DNA of 64,000 nucleotides, from NCBI RefSeq assembly GCF_003977665.1, contig NZ_RYYV01000017.1, forward strand, positions 35,607-99,606, read 5' to 3'. The DNA is from Dyella choica (GTDB taxonomy: Bacteria; Pseudomonadota; Gammaproteobacteria; Xanthomonadales; Rhodanobacteraceae). A model generated the notes under the pieces. The model was not told where the DNA came from. It saw only the letters and a program-made list of their open reading frames with translations, and made no database searches. Each line of letters starts with the position of its first letter. Position 1 is the first letter of the stretch. The position numbers were made by a program, and so were the translations under genes. Shown piece after piece: positions 45,083 to 54,131 of this stretch.

Positions 45083-46383
45083 AACGCTTCCTGCTCACCA
45101 TCGTGGTCCTGCTGCTGGTCGGCACGGGCGTGTACCTGTATTTGAATCGTTCCGACAGTTCCGACGGCACGGCGCCGGCCATGGCCGGCGCCCCCCCTGC
45201 AGCGGACGTGATCGCGCGTGGTGAATACCTCGCCAAGGCGGCCGACTGCGCTGCCTGCCATACCGTGCCCGGTTCGGACCAGGTCTTTGCCGGCGGCGTA
45301 CCGTTCCGCCTGCCGTTCGGCACCATCTACTCATCCAACATCACGGCGGATGCAGCCACCGGCATCGGCGGCTGGAGCGACGATGACTTCGTGCGTGCTC
45401 TGCACGATGGCATCGGCAAGCACGGTGAGCATCTGTATCCTGCGTTTCCCTACAACTCCTATACGTTGCTCAGTCGCAGCGATGTGCTCGCGATCAAGGC
45501 CTATCTTTTCAGCCTGCCGAAGGTCTCCGAGCCCAACCGGCCGAACGAACTTTCCTTTCCGTACAACCAGCGCTGGGCGATCGGCTTCTGGAACGCAGCG
45601 TTCTTCAAGAGCCAGCGCTTCCAGCCCGATGCGACGCAATCCGCGCAATGGAACAGCGGCAAATACCTCGCTACCGCCTTGGGCCATTGCGCCGAATGCC
45701 ACACGCCGAGGAATTTCGCCTTCGCGCTGGATCACCGGCAGGAATTCGCCGGCGAGGTGCTGCAAGGCTGGCGTGCGTACAACATCACTGCCGATCCGGC
45801 GCATGGCATCGGTAGCTGGAGCGACAGCGACATCGCCAGTTATCTCTCCACCGGCCATGCCGATGGCCATGGTTCAGCCGCCGGCCCGATGGCCGAGGCC
45901 GTGGAAAACAGCCTGCGCTTCCTGCAGCCTGTTGATACCAGCGCACTGGTGGCCTACCTGCGCAGCGTGCCCGCGCGCGCAGGCCTGGATCCCATTGCGG
46001 TCGATACCAAGCCTGCGCCAGCCCTGGCCTCCAGCGATTACGCCCCTGCTGGCGACGCGCAGGCGAATGCGCAAGGACTGAAGCTGTTCGAAGGCGCTTG
46101 CGCCAGTTGCCACCAGTGGAACGGCAAGGGCCAGCAGACTCCCTATGCTTCCTTGCTGGGTGCACGCGGTGTGAATGATGTGCGCGGCAACAATGTCACA
46201 CAGATTCTTTTGCACGGCTCGGGCCAACGCAGCGAAGGGGCGAGCGTGTTCATGCCGGATTTTGGCAATGCCTACTCGAACACCGAGATCGCGGCGCTCA
46301 GCAATTACGTGATCGGGCATTTTGGCAACAAGCAGGGCATGGTGACGCCGGATGATGTGGCGGAGCGGCGTAAGCAGTTGTAG
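45079..46383 (+). CDS. Triheme cytochrome c, electron acceptor of the molybdenum hydroxylase
   Basis: 434 residues from ATG 45079, inside the preceding stop. An N-terminal anchor (LLTIVVLLLVGTGVYLYL) holds it in the membrane. Three heme motifs are visible: C57-A-A-C-H, C204-A-E-C-H and C341-A-S-C-H, with candidate distal Met residues such as FMPDFG. This is the adaptor cytochrome found with periplasmic aldehyde and alcohol dehydrogenases. It should pass electrons from the Fe-S subunit to the respiratory chain. Confidence 0.93.
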   Translation: MKRFLLTIVVLLLVGTGVYLYLNRSDSSDGTAPAMAGAPPAADVIARGEYLAKAADCAACHTVPGSDQVFAGGVPFRLPFGTIYSSNITADAATGIGGWSDDDFVRALHDGIGKHGEHLYPAFPYNSYTLLSRSDVLAIKAYLFSLPKVSEPNRPNELSFPYNQRWAIGFWNAAFFKSQRFQPDATQSAQWNSGKYLATALGHCAECHTPRNFAFALDHRQEFAGEVLQGWRAYNITADPAHGIGSWSDSDIASYLSTGHADGHGSAAGPMAEAVENSLRFLQPVDTSALVAYLRSVPARAGLDPIAVDTKPAPALASSDYAPAGDAQANAQGLKLFEGACASCHQWNGKGQQTPYASLLGARGVNDVRGNNVTQILLHGSGQRSEGASVFMPDFGNAYSNTEIAALSNYVIGHFGNKQGMVTPDDVAERRKQL

Positions 46384-46460
46384 TGCTCTGGGGGTGGTTG
46401 GGGTGATTACCCCAACGGCCCCATTTTTAGTCATTGCACGATTGCGGAATTTCGTATCTG

Positions 46461-47146
46461 GCTGCATTGCCTGCGGCGCTTTCGGTCGCAAGCGACCGAG
46501 TCACTTCTCTTTGCGTGCCCAAAGAGAAGTAACCAAGAGAAAGGGCAACCCAGAGGTCGCGCCCTACGGACATCCTGTCCTACGGGACCGCAAGTGGGCG
46601 GCGGGGTTTTCGACGGCACCTCCGTGTGCCGGCGAAAACCTGGCTCGCATCCCTGCGAGCCATCCTTCGGACTGATCGCCGCCCACCTGCTCGCAACCTA
46701 TGGGACCCAGACAAGCGCACATCCTTGTGCGCATTTCATGGCTTCGCGTGCTGCGCATTGCTTCGCGGCTTGCATGCGCTCGCGGCCGCGAAGCGACACA
46801 CCGAAGTCATGAGGCCAGCTGTGCGAAGCACACACGCTCTAACCATCGCATCGCGATGGTTAATTGTGCGCGCATGGATGCGCGCTGCTTTTCCGGGTCC
46901 CATCGGGGGCGGTGAAGGGTCGGAGGATCAGGCCCCGCTAGGGGGCATGGGCATGGATGCCCATGCCTTTTCGCCAGGGCAGGATGCCCTGTCGAAAAGC
47001 CCCTCCGGCCCTTCACGGACTGGGCGGGCAGGAGCCCGCCCAGAGCCCCCGCTGGGTTGCCCTTTCTCTTGGTTACTTCTCTTTGGGCACGCAAAGAGAT
47101 GTGACTCGGTCCCTTTAGGGACCGAAAGCGCCGCAGGCAATGCAGC
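46461..47146. repeat. Large inverted-repeat element with serial GGA-loop hairpins
   Basis: Arms 46461-46551 and 47054-47146 are near-perfect inverted repeats. Each arm holds two hairpins: one ending in GCGCTTTCGGT...ACCG and one of the form ACTTCTCTTTG / CAAAGAGAAGT. Between them, left-half hairpins have TCC-containing loops (46568-46580, 46614-46631, 46642-46661, 46715-46732) and right-half hairpins have GGA loops (46868-46885, 46944-46967, 46975-46991, 47020-47043). Open frames across it show no protein-like composition. A partial right-arm copy follows at about 47211-47263. The sequence between 46384 and 46460 and between 47264 and 47425 shows no gene. Confidence 0.8.
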
Positions 47147-47210
47147 ACATTGCGACATGCGGCAACTATGCGTGATCAGGGGGTACTCCAACCCGCACAC
47201 GACCCGCGAT

Positions 47211-47263
47211 GTTAAGAGAAGTAATTCAGTCGCTTCGCGACCGAAAGCGCCGCAGGCAATGCC
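47211..47263. repeat. Truncated third copy of the inverted-repeat arm
   Basis: Contains TTAAGAGAAGTAATTCAGTC, a short TCGCTTCGCGA hairpin and ACCGAAAGCGCCGCAGGCAA, matching the right arms at 47054-47146 and 53981-54084 but lacking the AAGAGAAA-side hairpin. Confidence 0.7.
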
Positions 47264-47425
47264 TCCAATCACGAAATGAATAGCTGGGCTGAGATGAGAA
47301 ATGCGAGGATATTTCAAGGTGCCAACCTGCACGGGTTTCCCGCAGAAGCTAGCCCGAACGTCATCTGCAAGCTCAGGCCTTGCCAGGCTATCCTCCCGCT
47401 CATCCGCGCAATGGGAGGAGTCACC

Positions 47426-49474
47426 ATGTATTCGCTACGTCGCATTCTTGCGTTCGCCCTGCTTGGCGGCGCATCGGCGCTGATCGCCGGGCCGAGCAAC
47501 CAGAGCGGCATCGATCTGGCCGGGATGGACCACGCGGTCAAGCCGGGCGACGATTTTTTCAGTTTTGCCAATGGCGCTTGGGTCAAGCACACAGACATTC
47601 CCGCCGACCGCTCCAGCACCGGCCCCACCGAAGCCCTGGAAGAGCTTACAGAGCAGCGCACGGCGGACCTGATCCGCAACATGGCCGACACACATCCGGC
47701 CGCAGGGTCCAACGAGCGCAAGATTGCCGATTACTACGCGGCATTCATGAATGAGGCAGCGATCGAACAGCGTGGCCTGTCATCTTTGAAGGCCGAATTG
47801 GATGAGGTCGATGCGATCAAGACGCGCGACGATCTGGCCCGTGTGCTGGGCAGCGAACAGCGCGCCGACGTCGATCCCGTCAACGCTACCCACTTCCATA
47901 CCGAGAATCTGTTCGGCCTGTTCGTGGCCCAGGGCCTGGAAGATCCTTTACACAATATGCCGTATCTGCTGCAGGGCGGCTTGGCGATGCCCAGCCGCGA
48001 TGACTACCTGTCGCAAGATGCCGAGATCGTCAAGGCACGAGCGAAATATCAGGCGTACGTGACATCGCTGCTGAAGCTTGCCGCTATGCCCGATGCGGAA
48101 ACACAGGCCAAAGCCGTCATCGCGCTGGAAACCAAGATTGCCAAGGCACAGGAAAGCCTGCTCGACAGCGAAGACATCCATAAGGCCAACCAGGTATGGA
48201 CCTTGGACGACTTCGCGCAGAAGGCGCCGGGACTGAACTGGAAGATCTATTTCAGCGCCGCACAGCTGGGAGACCAGCCGCGTTTCGGCGTATGGCAGCC
48301 GGCTGGCACGACTGGCCTGGCCGCCCTGGTGGAAGGCGAAGCGATCGATACATGGAAGGCACTGTTGCGCTATCACGCGATCGACAAAGCCGCGCCTTTG
48401 TTGCCCAAGCCCTATGCCGAACTGCATTTCGATTTCTACGGTACGAGCTTGCAAGGCACGCCCAAGCAGGCGGAACGCTGGAAGCGCGCGGTGGATGCCA
48501 CCAGCGTGGATTTGGGCGATGCCGTTGGCCAGGTCTATGTGAAACGCTACTTTCCGCCCGCCTCTAAGGCCAAGGTACAGGCGATGGTGAAGAACCTGAT
48601 CGCCACTTTCGACGAACGGCTCGACACGCTTGCATGGATGACGCCGGCTACGCGCGCCAAGGCGAAGGAAAAACTGTCCACCCTGCGGGTAGGCGTGGGC
48701 TACCCGGATAGCTGGCGCAGTTACGGCGACCTGGCGATTCGCGCCGACGATGCGTTGGGCAATCATCAACGCGCCGTCGCCCAGAACTACCGCTATCAGC
48801 TTGCCAAGCTGCATCAGGCGGTCGATCGCGGCGAATGGTGGATGACGCCGCAGACGGTGGATGCGGTGAACCTGCCGCTGCAGAACGCGCTGAATTTCCC
48901 GGCCGCCATCCTGCAGCCGCCGTTCTACGACCCCGCTGCCGACGACGCCGCCAACTATGGAGCCACTGGCGCGACCATCGGCCATGAAATCAGCCACAGC
49001 TTCGACAATCTCGGCGCCGATTTTGATGCGCAGGGCAGGCTGGCGAACTGGTGGACGCCGCAGGATGCGGCGCATTTCCACACTGACACGCAGAAGCTGG
49101 CCGAACAGTACAATCATTACGAAGCGCTGCCGGGTCTGTACGTCAATGGACAGCAGACGTTGGGCGAGAACATTGCCGACGTCGCCGGCCTGGCGGTGGC
49201 CTATGCGGCCTATCATCGTTCCTTGCACGGCAAGCCCGCGCCGGTGATCGATGGCCTCAGCGGCGACCAGCGCTTCTTCATTGCCTATGCGCAAAGCTGG
49301 CGCTCCAAGATCCGTGATGCCGCACTGCGGCAGCAATTGGCGACCGACGTGCATGCGCCCGAACGCATCCGTGCCCAGGCGGTACGCAATCTCGATGGCT
49401 GGTACCCGGCGTTCGAGGTGAAGTCGGGCGAGAAGTTGTACTTGTCGCCGGATCAGCGCGTAAAAATCTGGTAG
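47426..49474 (+). CDS. M13-family zinc metallopeptidase (neprilysin/PepO-like)
   Basis: 682 residues from ATG 47426, with GGAGGAG upstream. A signal-like N-terminus (ILAFALLGGASALIAG) implies export. FSFANGAWVKHTDIPADRSS is the conserved start of M13_N. The zinc site is H520-E-I-S-H524 in GATIGHEISHSFDNLG, with the third ligand Glu in GENIADVAGLAVAY. LQPPFYD and the C-terminal RAQAVRNLDGWYPAFEVK block are also conserved. It is expected to degrade oligopeptides in the periplasm. The next gene is only 9 bp downstream. Confidence 0.93.
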   Translation: MYSLRRILAFALLGGASALIAGPSNQSGIDLAGMDHAVKPGDDFFSFANGAWVKHTDIPADRSSTGPTEALEELTEQRTADLIRNMADTHPAAGSNERKIADYYAAFMNEAAIEQRGLSSLKAELDEVDAIKTRDDLARVLGSEQRADVDPVNATHFHTENLFGLFVAQGLEDPLHNMPYLLQGGLAMPSRDDYLSQDAEIVKARAKYQAYVTSLLKLAAMPDAETQAKAVIALETKIAKAQESLLDSEDIHKANQVWTLDDFAQKAPGLNWKIYFSAAQLGDQPRFGVWQPAGTTGLAALVEGEAIDTWKALLRYHAIDKAAPLLPKPYAELHFDFYGTSLQGTPKQAERWKRAVDATSVDLGDAVGQVYVKRYFPPASKAKVQAMVKNLIATFDERLDTLAWMTPATRAKAKEKLSTLRVGVGYPDSWRSYGDLAIRADDALGNHQRAVAQNYRYQLAKLHQAVDRGEWWMTPQTVDAVNLPLQNALNFPAAILQPPFYDPAADDAANYGATGATIGHEISHSFDNLGADFDAQGRLANWWTPQDAAHFHTDTQKLAEQYNHYEALPGLYVNGQQTLGENIADVAGLAVAYAAYHRSLHGKPAPVIDGLSGDQRFFIAYAQSWRSKIRDAALRQQLATDVHAPERIRAQAVRNLDGWYPAFEVKSGEKLYLSPDQRVKIW

Positions 49475-49483
49475 GCCAGACGG

Positions 49484-49846
49484 ATGAACGATCAGCGCTC
49501 CCTTGAGCAAAATCTGGTGCAGTGGGAGCTTGACCTGCTGCAGCCGGAGATTCGAAGTTCAAGCGCCGTTTCGCGCTTGCTGGCAGATGATTTCATGGAG
49601 TTCGGTAGCTCGGGCCGAGTGTTTACCAAGGCGGACATCATCGCGCTGCTGCAGACGGAATCGCCGATAGAACTGCAAGCGTCGCAATTTGAAACACGCA
49701 TGCTGGCAGCGAATGTTGTACTGCTGACCTATCGTGTGAGGCGAATTTCGGAGCCACCGGTGCTCAGCCTGCGCAGCTCGCTATGGGAGAAGCGGGGCGA
49801 GACCTGGCAGATGGTTTTTCACCAGGGCACACCTGTTCCCGGGTGA
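49484..49846 (+). CDS. DUF4440/NTF2-like protein
   Basis: 120 residues, 9 bp after the M13 peptidase and thus probably co-transcribed. The pattern LEQNLVQWELDLLQPEIRSS, then LLADDFMEFGSSGRVFTKADII and the C-terminal RSSLWEKRGETWQMVFHQGTP, is that of the SnoaL/NTF2-like DUF4440 family. Such small cone-shaped domains bind ligands or act as simple enzymes; none can be assigned here. No signal peptide. Confidence 0.85.
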   Translation: MNDQRSLEQNLVQWELDLLQPEIRSSSAVSRLLADDFMEFGSSGRVFTKADIIALLQTESPIELQASQFETRMLAANVVLLTYRVRRISEPPVLSLRSSLWEKRGETWQMVFHQGTPVPG

Positions 49847-49857
49847 GACATGAGCCT

Positions 49858-49927
49858 TGTAAGCCGGGATGATAATCCCGGCTCCTGGCTTGGCAGGAAA
49901 GGCTCAGGATTATCGTCTCAGCCTACA
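49858..49927. repeat. REP-like palindrome (GTAGG/CCTAC family)
   Basis: TTGTAAGCCGGGATGATAAT on the left and GGATTATCGTCTCAGCCTAC on the right. Its right end overlaps and supplies the TAG stop (49925-49923) of the reverse-strand M15 peptidase gene. Confidence 0.65.
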
Positions 49928-50852
49928 AAAACGGGTTGATCGTCTCCCTGGCGCAGAAAGCCCGTCGTGGCGATGCGTCGGATGTACCGCCGTGTTTGGA
50001 GGCAAGACAGGACCGGTAGGTTTTCACATAGCGTGCGAATAGCCGCCGTCCTTTGACGGGATCGGTGCTATCGGCTGGGTCCGCCGCATACATGCGCTCG
50101 ATAAAGCGCCGTGGACCTACTTCGAAATGCTGATAGTCGAGCGGATCGTTCCAGTCTCCGCCCCAGCTCAGAAAGCCATGGTACGCAAACAGCTCGACCA
50201 CCGATTCGGCCATGCCGGGACGGTAAAAGCCGTCTTGGCCCGGTCGCGCTCGATAGACATTGCGATTGAGATAGTTATCGCTGCCGCTGGAGGATGCGGC
50301 GGGGCGAACCAAGGCCGTGCCCGGCTGTCCCGGCACGACGTTGCCATCGGCGTCTTCGCGCTGGTTGGGATAGATGCTGGGGTTTTGCAGCGGGTTGAGA
50401 TCGATGGCGACGCCATAGGCGTGCAGGGACCAACTGCGGCTGGTTGCCGTTCTGCGGCCATTGAACGCGGAGGTGTCGTTGTCGTTCATGGAGGCGAGAT
50501 CGTTGCCGTCGTAGTCCTCCACGGGTCTGGCCTTATCGATGTAGAAGCCTCGCTCTGCAAGCTCGTGCATCAAGTCGGCCACTTGCGGGGCTATCACGTC
50601 CAACACGACCAGCTCTCCGTCCGTTTTGATGCCTGCATCGGAGCGGTAGCTGAAATGCACGGCGCGCAGGCGTTGGCAGGCCACGGGATTGTCGGGCCGC
50701 AAGCTATGGTGTTGTTCCATCGCTTGGCAAGCGTGTGCGGACAGCGGTTCGATGGTAGGCAAACCCAATCCTGCGGCGGCATTGGTTTGCGCACCTGCCG
50801 CCAACGTCACGAACAAGGCTGTTGCAGAAACTGCCTGGATCAGGCATCGCAT
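49923..50852 (-). CDS. M15-family D-Ala-D-Ala carboxypeptidase/endopeptidase-like protein
   Basis: 309 residues from ATG 50852; a longer frame to 50906 starts inside a REP-like repeat and is rejected. A signal peptide ends near ...VTLAAGAQT. The zinc-site signature S-x-H-x-x-G-x-A-x-D occurs as SWSLHAYGVAIDLNP, and the third ligand lies in DPLDYQHFEVGP. Both fit the M15 family (VanY/CwlK-type), which cleaves peptidoglycan peptides. SRSW-LHAYG and a late WGGDWNDP loop are typical of the M15C group. The C-terminus extends with a Cys-containing tail. Confidence 0.85.
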   Translation of the reverse strand: MRCLIQAVSATALFVTLAAGAQTNAAAGLGLPTIEPLSAHACQAMEQHHSLRPDNPVACQRLRAVHFSYRSDAGIKTDGELVVLDVIAPQVADLMHELAERGFYIDKARPVEDYDGNDLASMNDNDTSAFNGRRTATSRSWSLHAYGVAIDLNPLQNPSIYPNQREDADGNVVPGQPGTALVRPAASSSGSDNYLNRNVYRARPGQDGFYRPGMAESVVELFAYHGFLSWGGDWNDPLDYQHFEVGPRRFIERMYAADPADSTDPVKGRRLFARYVKTYRSCLASKHGGTSDASPRRAFCARETINPFL

Positions 50853-50873
50853 CGCAAACCTCAATGTTGTTTT

Positions 50874-50935
50874 CGTAGGCTGGGATGGCAATCCCAGCTT
50901 TGGCATGGTGGTGTCGGAATTGCCATCTCAACCTA
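50874..50935. repeat. REP-like palindrome (GTAGG/CCTAC family), shorter spacer
   Basis: CGTAGGCTGGGATGGCAATC on the left and ATTGCCATCTCAACCTAAG on the right, slightly degenerate. It separates the M15 and GH16 genes, both on the reverse strand. Confidence 0.65.
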
Positions 50936-50937
50936 AG

Positions 50938-51958
50938 TCAGCTCTTGGACGAACGTTTTTGCCCAGACTTCGCCGCATCCGCCGCCATCTCCGGCGGCCC
51001 TGGCTGCTTCTTGCCGGTGCCGGGTCGGGTCCACACGGCCACGTAATCCACCTGCATGGAATGGCCTGGCTCGGTATCTGGCGTAGGTGTGGGCTTCCAG
51101 CCGGCCATCACGAACGAGAAGCCGCCGCCCATCGCCACGTCCAGCAGCAGGAAGTAGCCGCGCTGCTGGGTGAGTTCGCGCCAGGTATCGGCGGAAAGCT
51201 GGTTTTCCGCCACCTGATTGATCAGCTGGCCGTCCACGAACCAGCGCATGCGTTCAGGCGTTTCGCCACGGTCCCACTCGAACGTGAAGGTGTGCGGGCC
51301 GGCAGTGCAGGCTTCGTGCGGACAGGGCAGGCGGGCGCCGATGCCGATCGGCTCACCGCAAGGGCCACCGGGATTCATGCCGCAATGCAAAATGCCCCAG
51401 CCCGCATCCAGGCCGTTGACGCTCTCCATGATGTCGAACTCGCCGGCCTTGGGCCATGCCAAGGTCGTGCGGTAGTTGCTTCCCAGCGCCCCAGAACGCA
51501 GGCCAGTAGCCGAGAGCGCGTGGTCCGGTCACGTCCGGCATCTGGATGCGCGCTTCCATGCGTAGCGCACCGCCCTCGGGCGCATTGAAGTTGTCGCGGA
51601 CGGTTTCGATGCGACCGGACGTCCATTGGCCGCTCGCGTCGCGTTGCGGCGTGATCAGCAGGTGGCCCTGGCCATCCACGCGGAGGTTGGCCGGATCGGC
51701 CGCGAAGTTCTCGATTTCCGAGGTACCCCAGTTCACAGGGCCGTTCGGATAGCCGTGCCCGGTGTCGATGCGCCAATTGGCGGCTGAGGGCAAGGAGCCG
51801 GCCGGACCGGCGAAGTTGTCGCCCCACTGCAGCTGCCAGCCCGGCGGAGCGGGAAGGTCGATGGCTTGCGCGTCGTGGCTAAAGCTCATGAAGCCCGCCC
51901 CGAGCACGCATGTTGCAGCAAGGGTGACGGTGGCGGAGGAGATTTTCTTGTACTGCAT
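50938..51958 (-). pseudogene. Glycoside hydrolase family 16 (beta-glucanase-like), frameshifted
   Basis: Two overlapping frames make up one GH16 protein. From ATG 51958 the frame gives a signal peptide (to ...SHDAQA), WQLQWGDNFAGPAG, and SEIENFAADPANLRV up to YWPAFW. There a CCCC run at 51489-51492 (GGGG on the coding strand) shifts it. Removing one base restores WALGSNYRTTLAWPKAGEFD, joining the second frame, which carries the catalytic E-F-D-I-M-E motif (ExDxxE) and runs to 50938. The expected product, about 340 residues, is a secreted laminarinase/lichenase-type enzyme. This is either a real frameshift or a sequencing error in a homopolymer. Confidence 0.85.
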
Positions 51959-52128
51959 AAACTACCGGGATCAGGAACGGTCCGACCTGCGGCACGCTCT
52001 CTACTGTGTCGTCCCGGCATGGCCGGGCCGGCGGACAAATACACGGGGCAAGGACATCCCCTACACCTGTTCTTAATGTGTCTTGCTTTGAAAAGCAAAT
52101 CTGCAGCACAAGTCTCAGCCTGGAGCCA

Positions 52129-53487
52129 TCACTGCAATATTTCGTTGAGAGGCGCTTGCGTGGCTGCCGGTAATGAGACTTGCAGCAGTTCGGCGATGGT
52201 GGGAGCGACGCGCAAATTGCTGATCACGCCCAATCTCACGCCGTGCCGTACGTGGGCTCCAGCAGCGATGAAAAGCGCCTGCATGTCCGCTTCGCTGTTG
52301 AGATAGCCATGCCCGCCGCGGGCCGGATCGACATCCGTGACCAGCTGGTCGGTGCCATCCGTGAAGGAATAGCCTGCCTTGGCGACGAGGTACAAATCCG
52401 GTGCCTGGTCGGTGGAGCCGGATGCCGGAAGGCCAAGCTGGTTCGCATCGCTGGCGGTATAAACCGCGGCAATACCTGGCAGCTTCTCGAAATCGGCCTT
52501 GAGCCTGGGCAGCAACGCGGAGCGCTTGGCGCGATCGCGTACGTAGAGCGAGGCTTCGCCGCCTTCCGGCTGGATCCACACGTCGCCGCGATAGCTTCCT
52601 TTCTCCATCTGCAGCATGCCCTGTCGCACCAGCTCGGCATTCGGATGGATGAGATGCGTGTAGTCGGTAAAGCCGTGATCGGAAGCGATCACGAAGGTAA
52701 TGCGATCGAGCAGGCCCGCCGTGCGCGCTGCATCGATCAGGTTGGCGATTCGTGTATCCGCATAAGCGTACGCGGCGTAAGCAGCCGGCGAGAGTGCGCC
52801 GTATTCGTGCTGCAGCGTATCGGTTTGCAACAAATGAAACAGCAGCAGGTTGGGAGTGTGATGGGTGAGGATGTCGACGGCGGCGTCCGTCCAGATCTGA
52901 TCGCGCCACGCCGGCGTGCTGTCGTCGCCAAACGTCGCCAGCTGCTCTTTCGTCACCAGGCCCTGTGCGATCAGGTCTTGCGCAATCACGCCATTCGCAT
53001 CGGGCTGTTCGGCAAACGACCATTGCACATGCTTAGTGCCGTAGATCGCCACCCAGTCCACCTGGCCTGTACTCATGCCTTTTTCCGTCAGCGCGTCGTA
53101 CAGCGTACGGGCATGGACCAGTTGATCTTTGGGTGTCCAGGGCTTCACTTCCGGTCGGCTGCCGTCCGGCGGAAACGTGATGAGGCCATTGGCCATCACA
53201 TGATGCGTGCCGGCGTCCACGCCGCTGATCAGGCTGGTGTGATTGGGCCAGGTCACGGCAGGATTGATCGGCTGCATGGCCTTCGCATAGGCGCCCTCCT
53301 GCATCAGTTTGCGCAGCGTGGGCATCGGCAGCTTCGGGTCTTGCAGCGCGCGTGCCGGGAAGCCGTCAATGGTGATGAGCACGACGATAGGGCCGTGCGT
53401 GGCAGCGGTGCCGTCGTTGGGCGGGGGCTGAGCGTGCACCGGGCCAAGGGATGCGGCGACGAGGAGGAGGGCGAGCAGTTTGCGCAT
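52129..53487 (-). CDS. Ectonucleotide pyrophosphatase/phosphodiesterase (alkaline phosphatase superfamily)
   Basis: 452 residues from ATG 53487 with a cleavable signal peptide (MRKLLALLLVAASLGPVHAQ). Metal- and nucleophile-bearing blocks are present: VVLITIDGFPA (first metal Asp), NPAVTWPNHTSLISG (the Thr nucleophile in the T-x-P-N-H motif), LLLFHLLQTDTLQHEYG, and VIASDHGFTDY with D-H metal ligands, then GGHGY. This fits the NPP family, which cleaves phosphodiester or pyrophosphate bonds of nucleotides or phospholipid head groups in the periplasm. Substrate not determinable. Confidence 0.9.
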   Translation of the reverse strand: MRKLLALLLVAASLGPVHAQPPPNDGTAATHGPIVVLITIDGFPARALQDPKLPMPTLRKLMQEGAYAKAMQPINPAVTWPNHTSLISGVDAGTHHVMANGLITFPPDGSRPEVKPWTPKDQLVHARTLYDALTEKGMSTGQVDWVAIYGTKHVQWSFAEQPDANGVIAQDLIAQGLVTKEQLATFGDDSTPAWRDQIWTDAAVDILTHHTPNLLLFHLLQTDTLQHEYGALSPAAYAAYAYADTRIANLIDAARTAGLLDRITFVIASDHGFTDYTHLIHPNAELVRQGMLQMEKGSYRGDVWIQPEGGEASLYVRDRAKRSALLPRLKADFEKLPGIAAVYTASDANQLGLPASGSTDQAPDLYLVAKAGYSFTDGTDQLVTDVDPARGGHGYLNSEADMQALFIAAGAHVRHGVRLGVISNLRVAPTIAELLQVSLPAATQAPLNEILQ

Positions 53488-53587
53488 GGAGCACCGATGG
53501 TGGGCAAAACGTGCTGAGTCTATCGGAGATGGGGCTAATGAGTTGAGGGCGAGTCCCCCAACATCCCCCTTTTTGTCGCGCACGGTT

Positions 53588-54084
53588 GCTGCATGTCGCT
53601 GGATGTTGCATTGCCTGCGGCGCTTTCGGTCCCTAAAGGGACCGAGTCACTTTTCTTTGCTGGCCCAAAGAAAAGTAACCCAAAGAAACGGCCTCAAGAG
53701 CTCGCGGCACCGCCCAGGTTACAAGCCTGAAGCAGCTCGCCATGCTCTGATCGTTGTCGGGCCAAGCTTCTACAGCGCCGCTATACCGCGAGGCGTCGAA
53801 GCACTGAGGGCTTAAAGCGCGCCTGCCGACAGGTAGAGCTTTGCTGAGATCGGCCAGCTCTTACGTTCTCAGCGCTTCGACGCCTCGCGGTATAGCGGGA
53901 GCGTTGAACCATGGGCGAGCAACTTTCGATCTGGCGATGGACGTTCAGGCTTTTACTTTACCCATGCCAAGAGCCTTTTAGGCCATTTCTTTGGGTTACT
54001 TTTCTTTGGGCCAGCAAAGAAAAGTGACTCGGTCGCTTGCGACCGAAAGCGCCGCAGGCAATGCAACATCCAGCGACATGCAGC
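53588..54084. repeat. Second large inverted-repeat element (same arm family as 46461-47146)
   Basis: Arms 53588-53693 and 53981-54084 are nearly perfect inverted repeats, including GCATGTCGCTGGATGTTGCA at the outer ends, a GCGCTTTCGGTCCC-type hairpin and an ACTTTTCTTTG / CAAAGAAAAGT hairpin. The interior differs from the first element but contains its own perfect 24-bp inverted repeat (53779-53802 with 53874-53897). No protein-like frame crosses it. The remaining 100 bp on its left belong to the upstream region of the NPP gene. Confidence 0.8.
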
Positions 54085-54131
54085 CACCGTGCGACGACGA
54101 AAAACGGGGCCGTCGGGGGCTTGCCCCCAAC

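Noticed and set aside
46626..47279. 217-codon frame across the first inverted-repeat element
   Set aside because: It runs through the hairpins and the repeat arm (its SWLLLFGHAKR segment is translated repeat DNA). Such frames come from the repeat itself and not from a gene.
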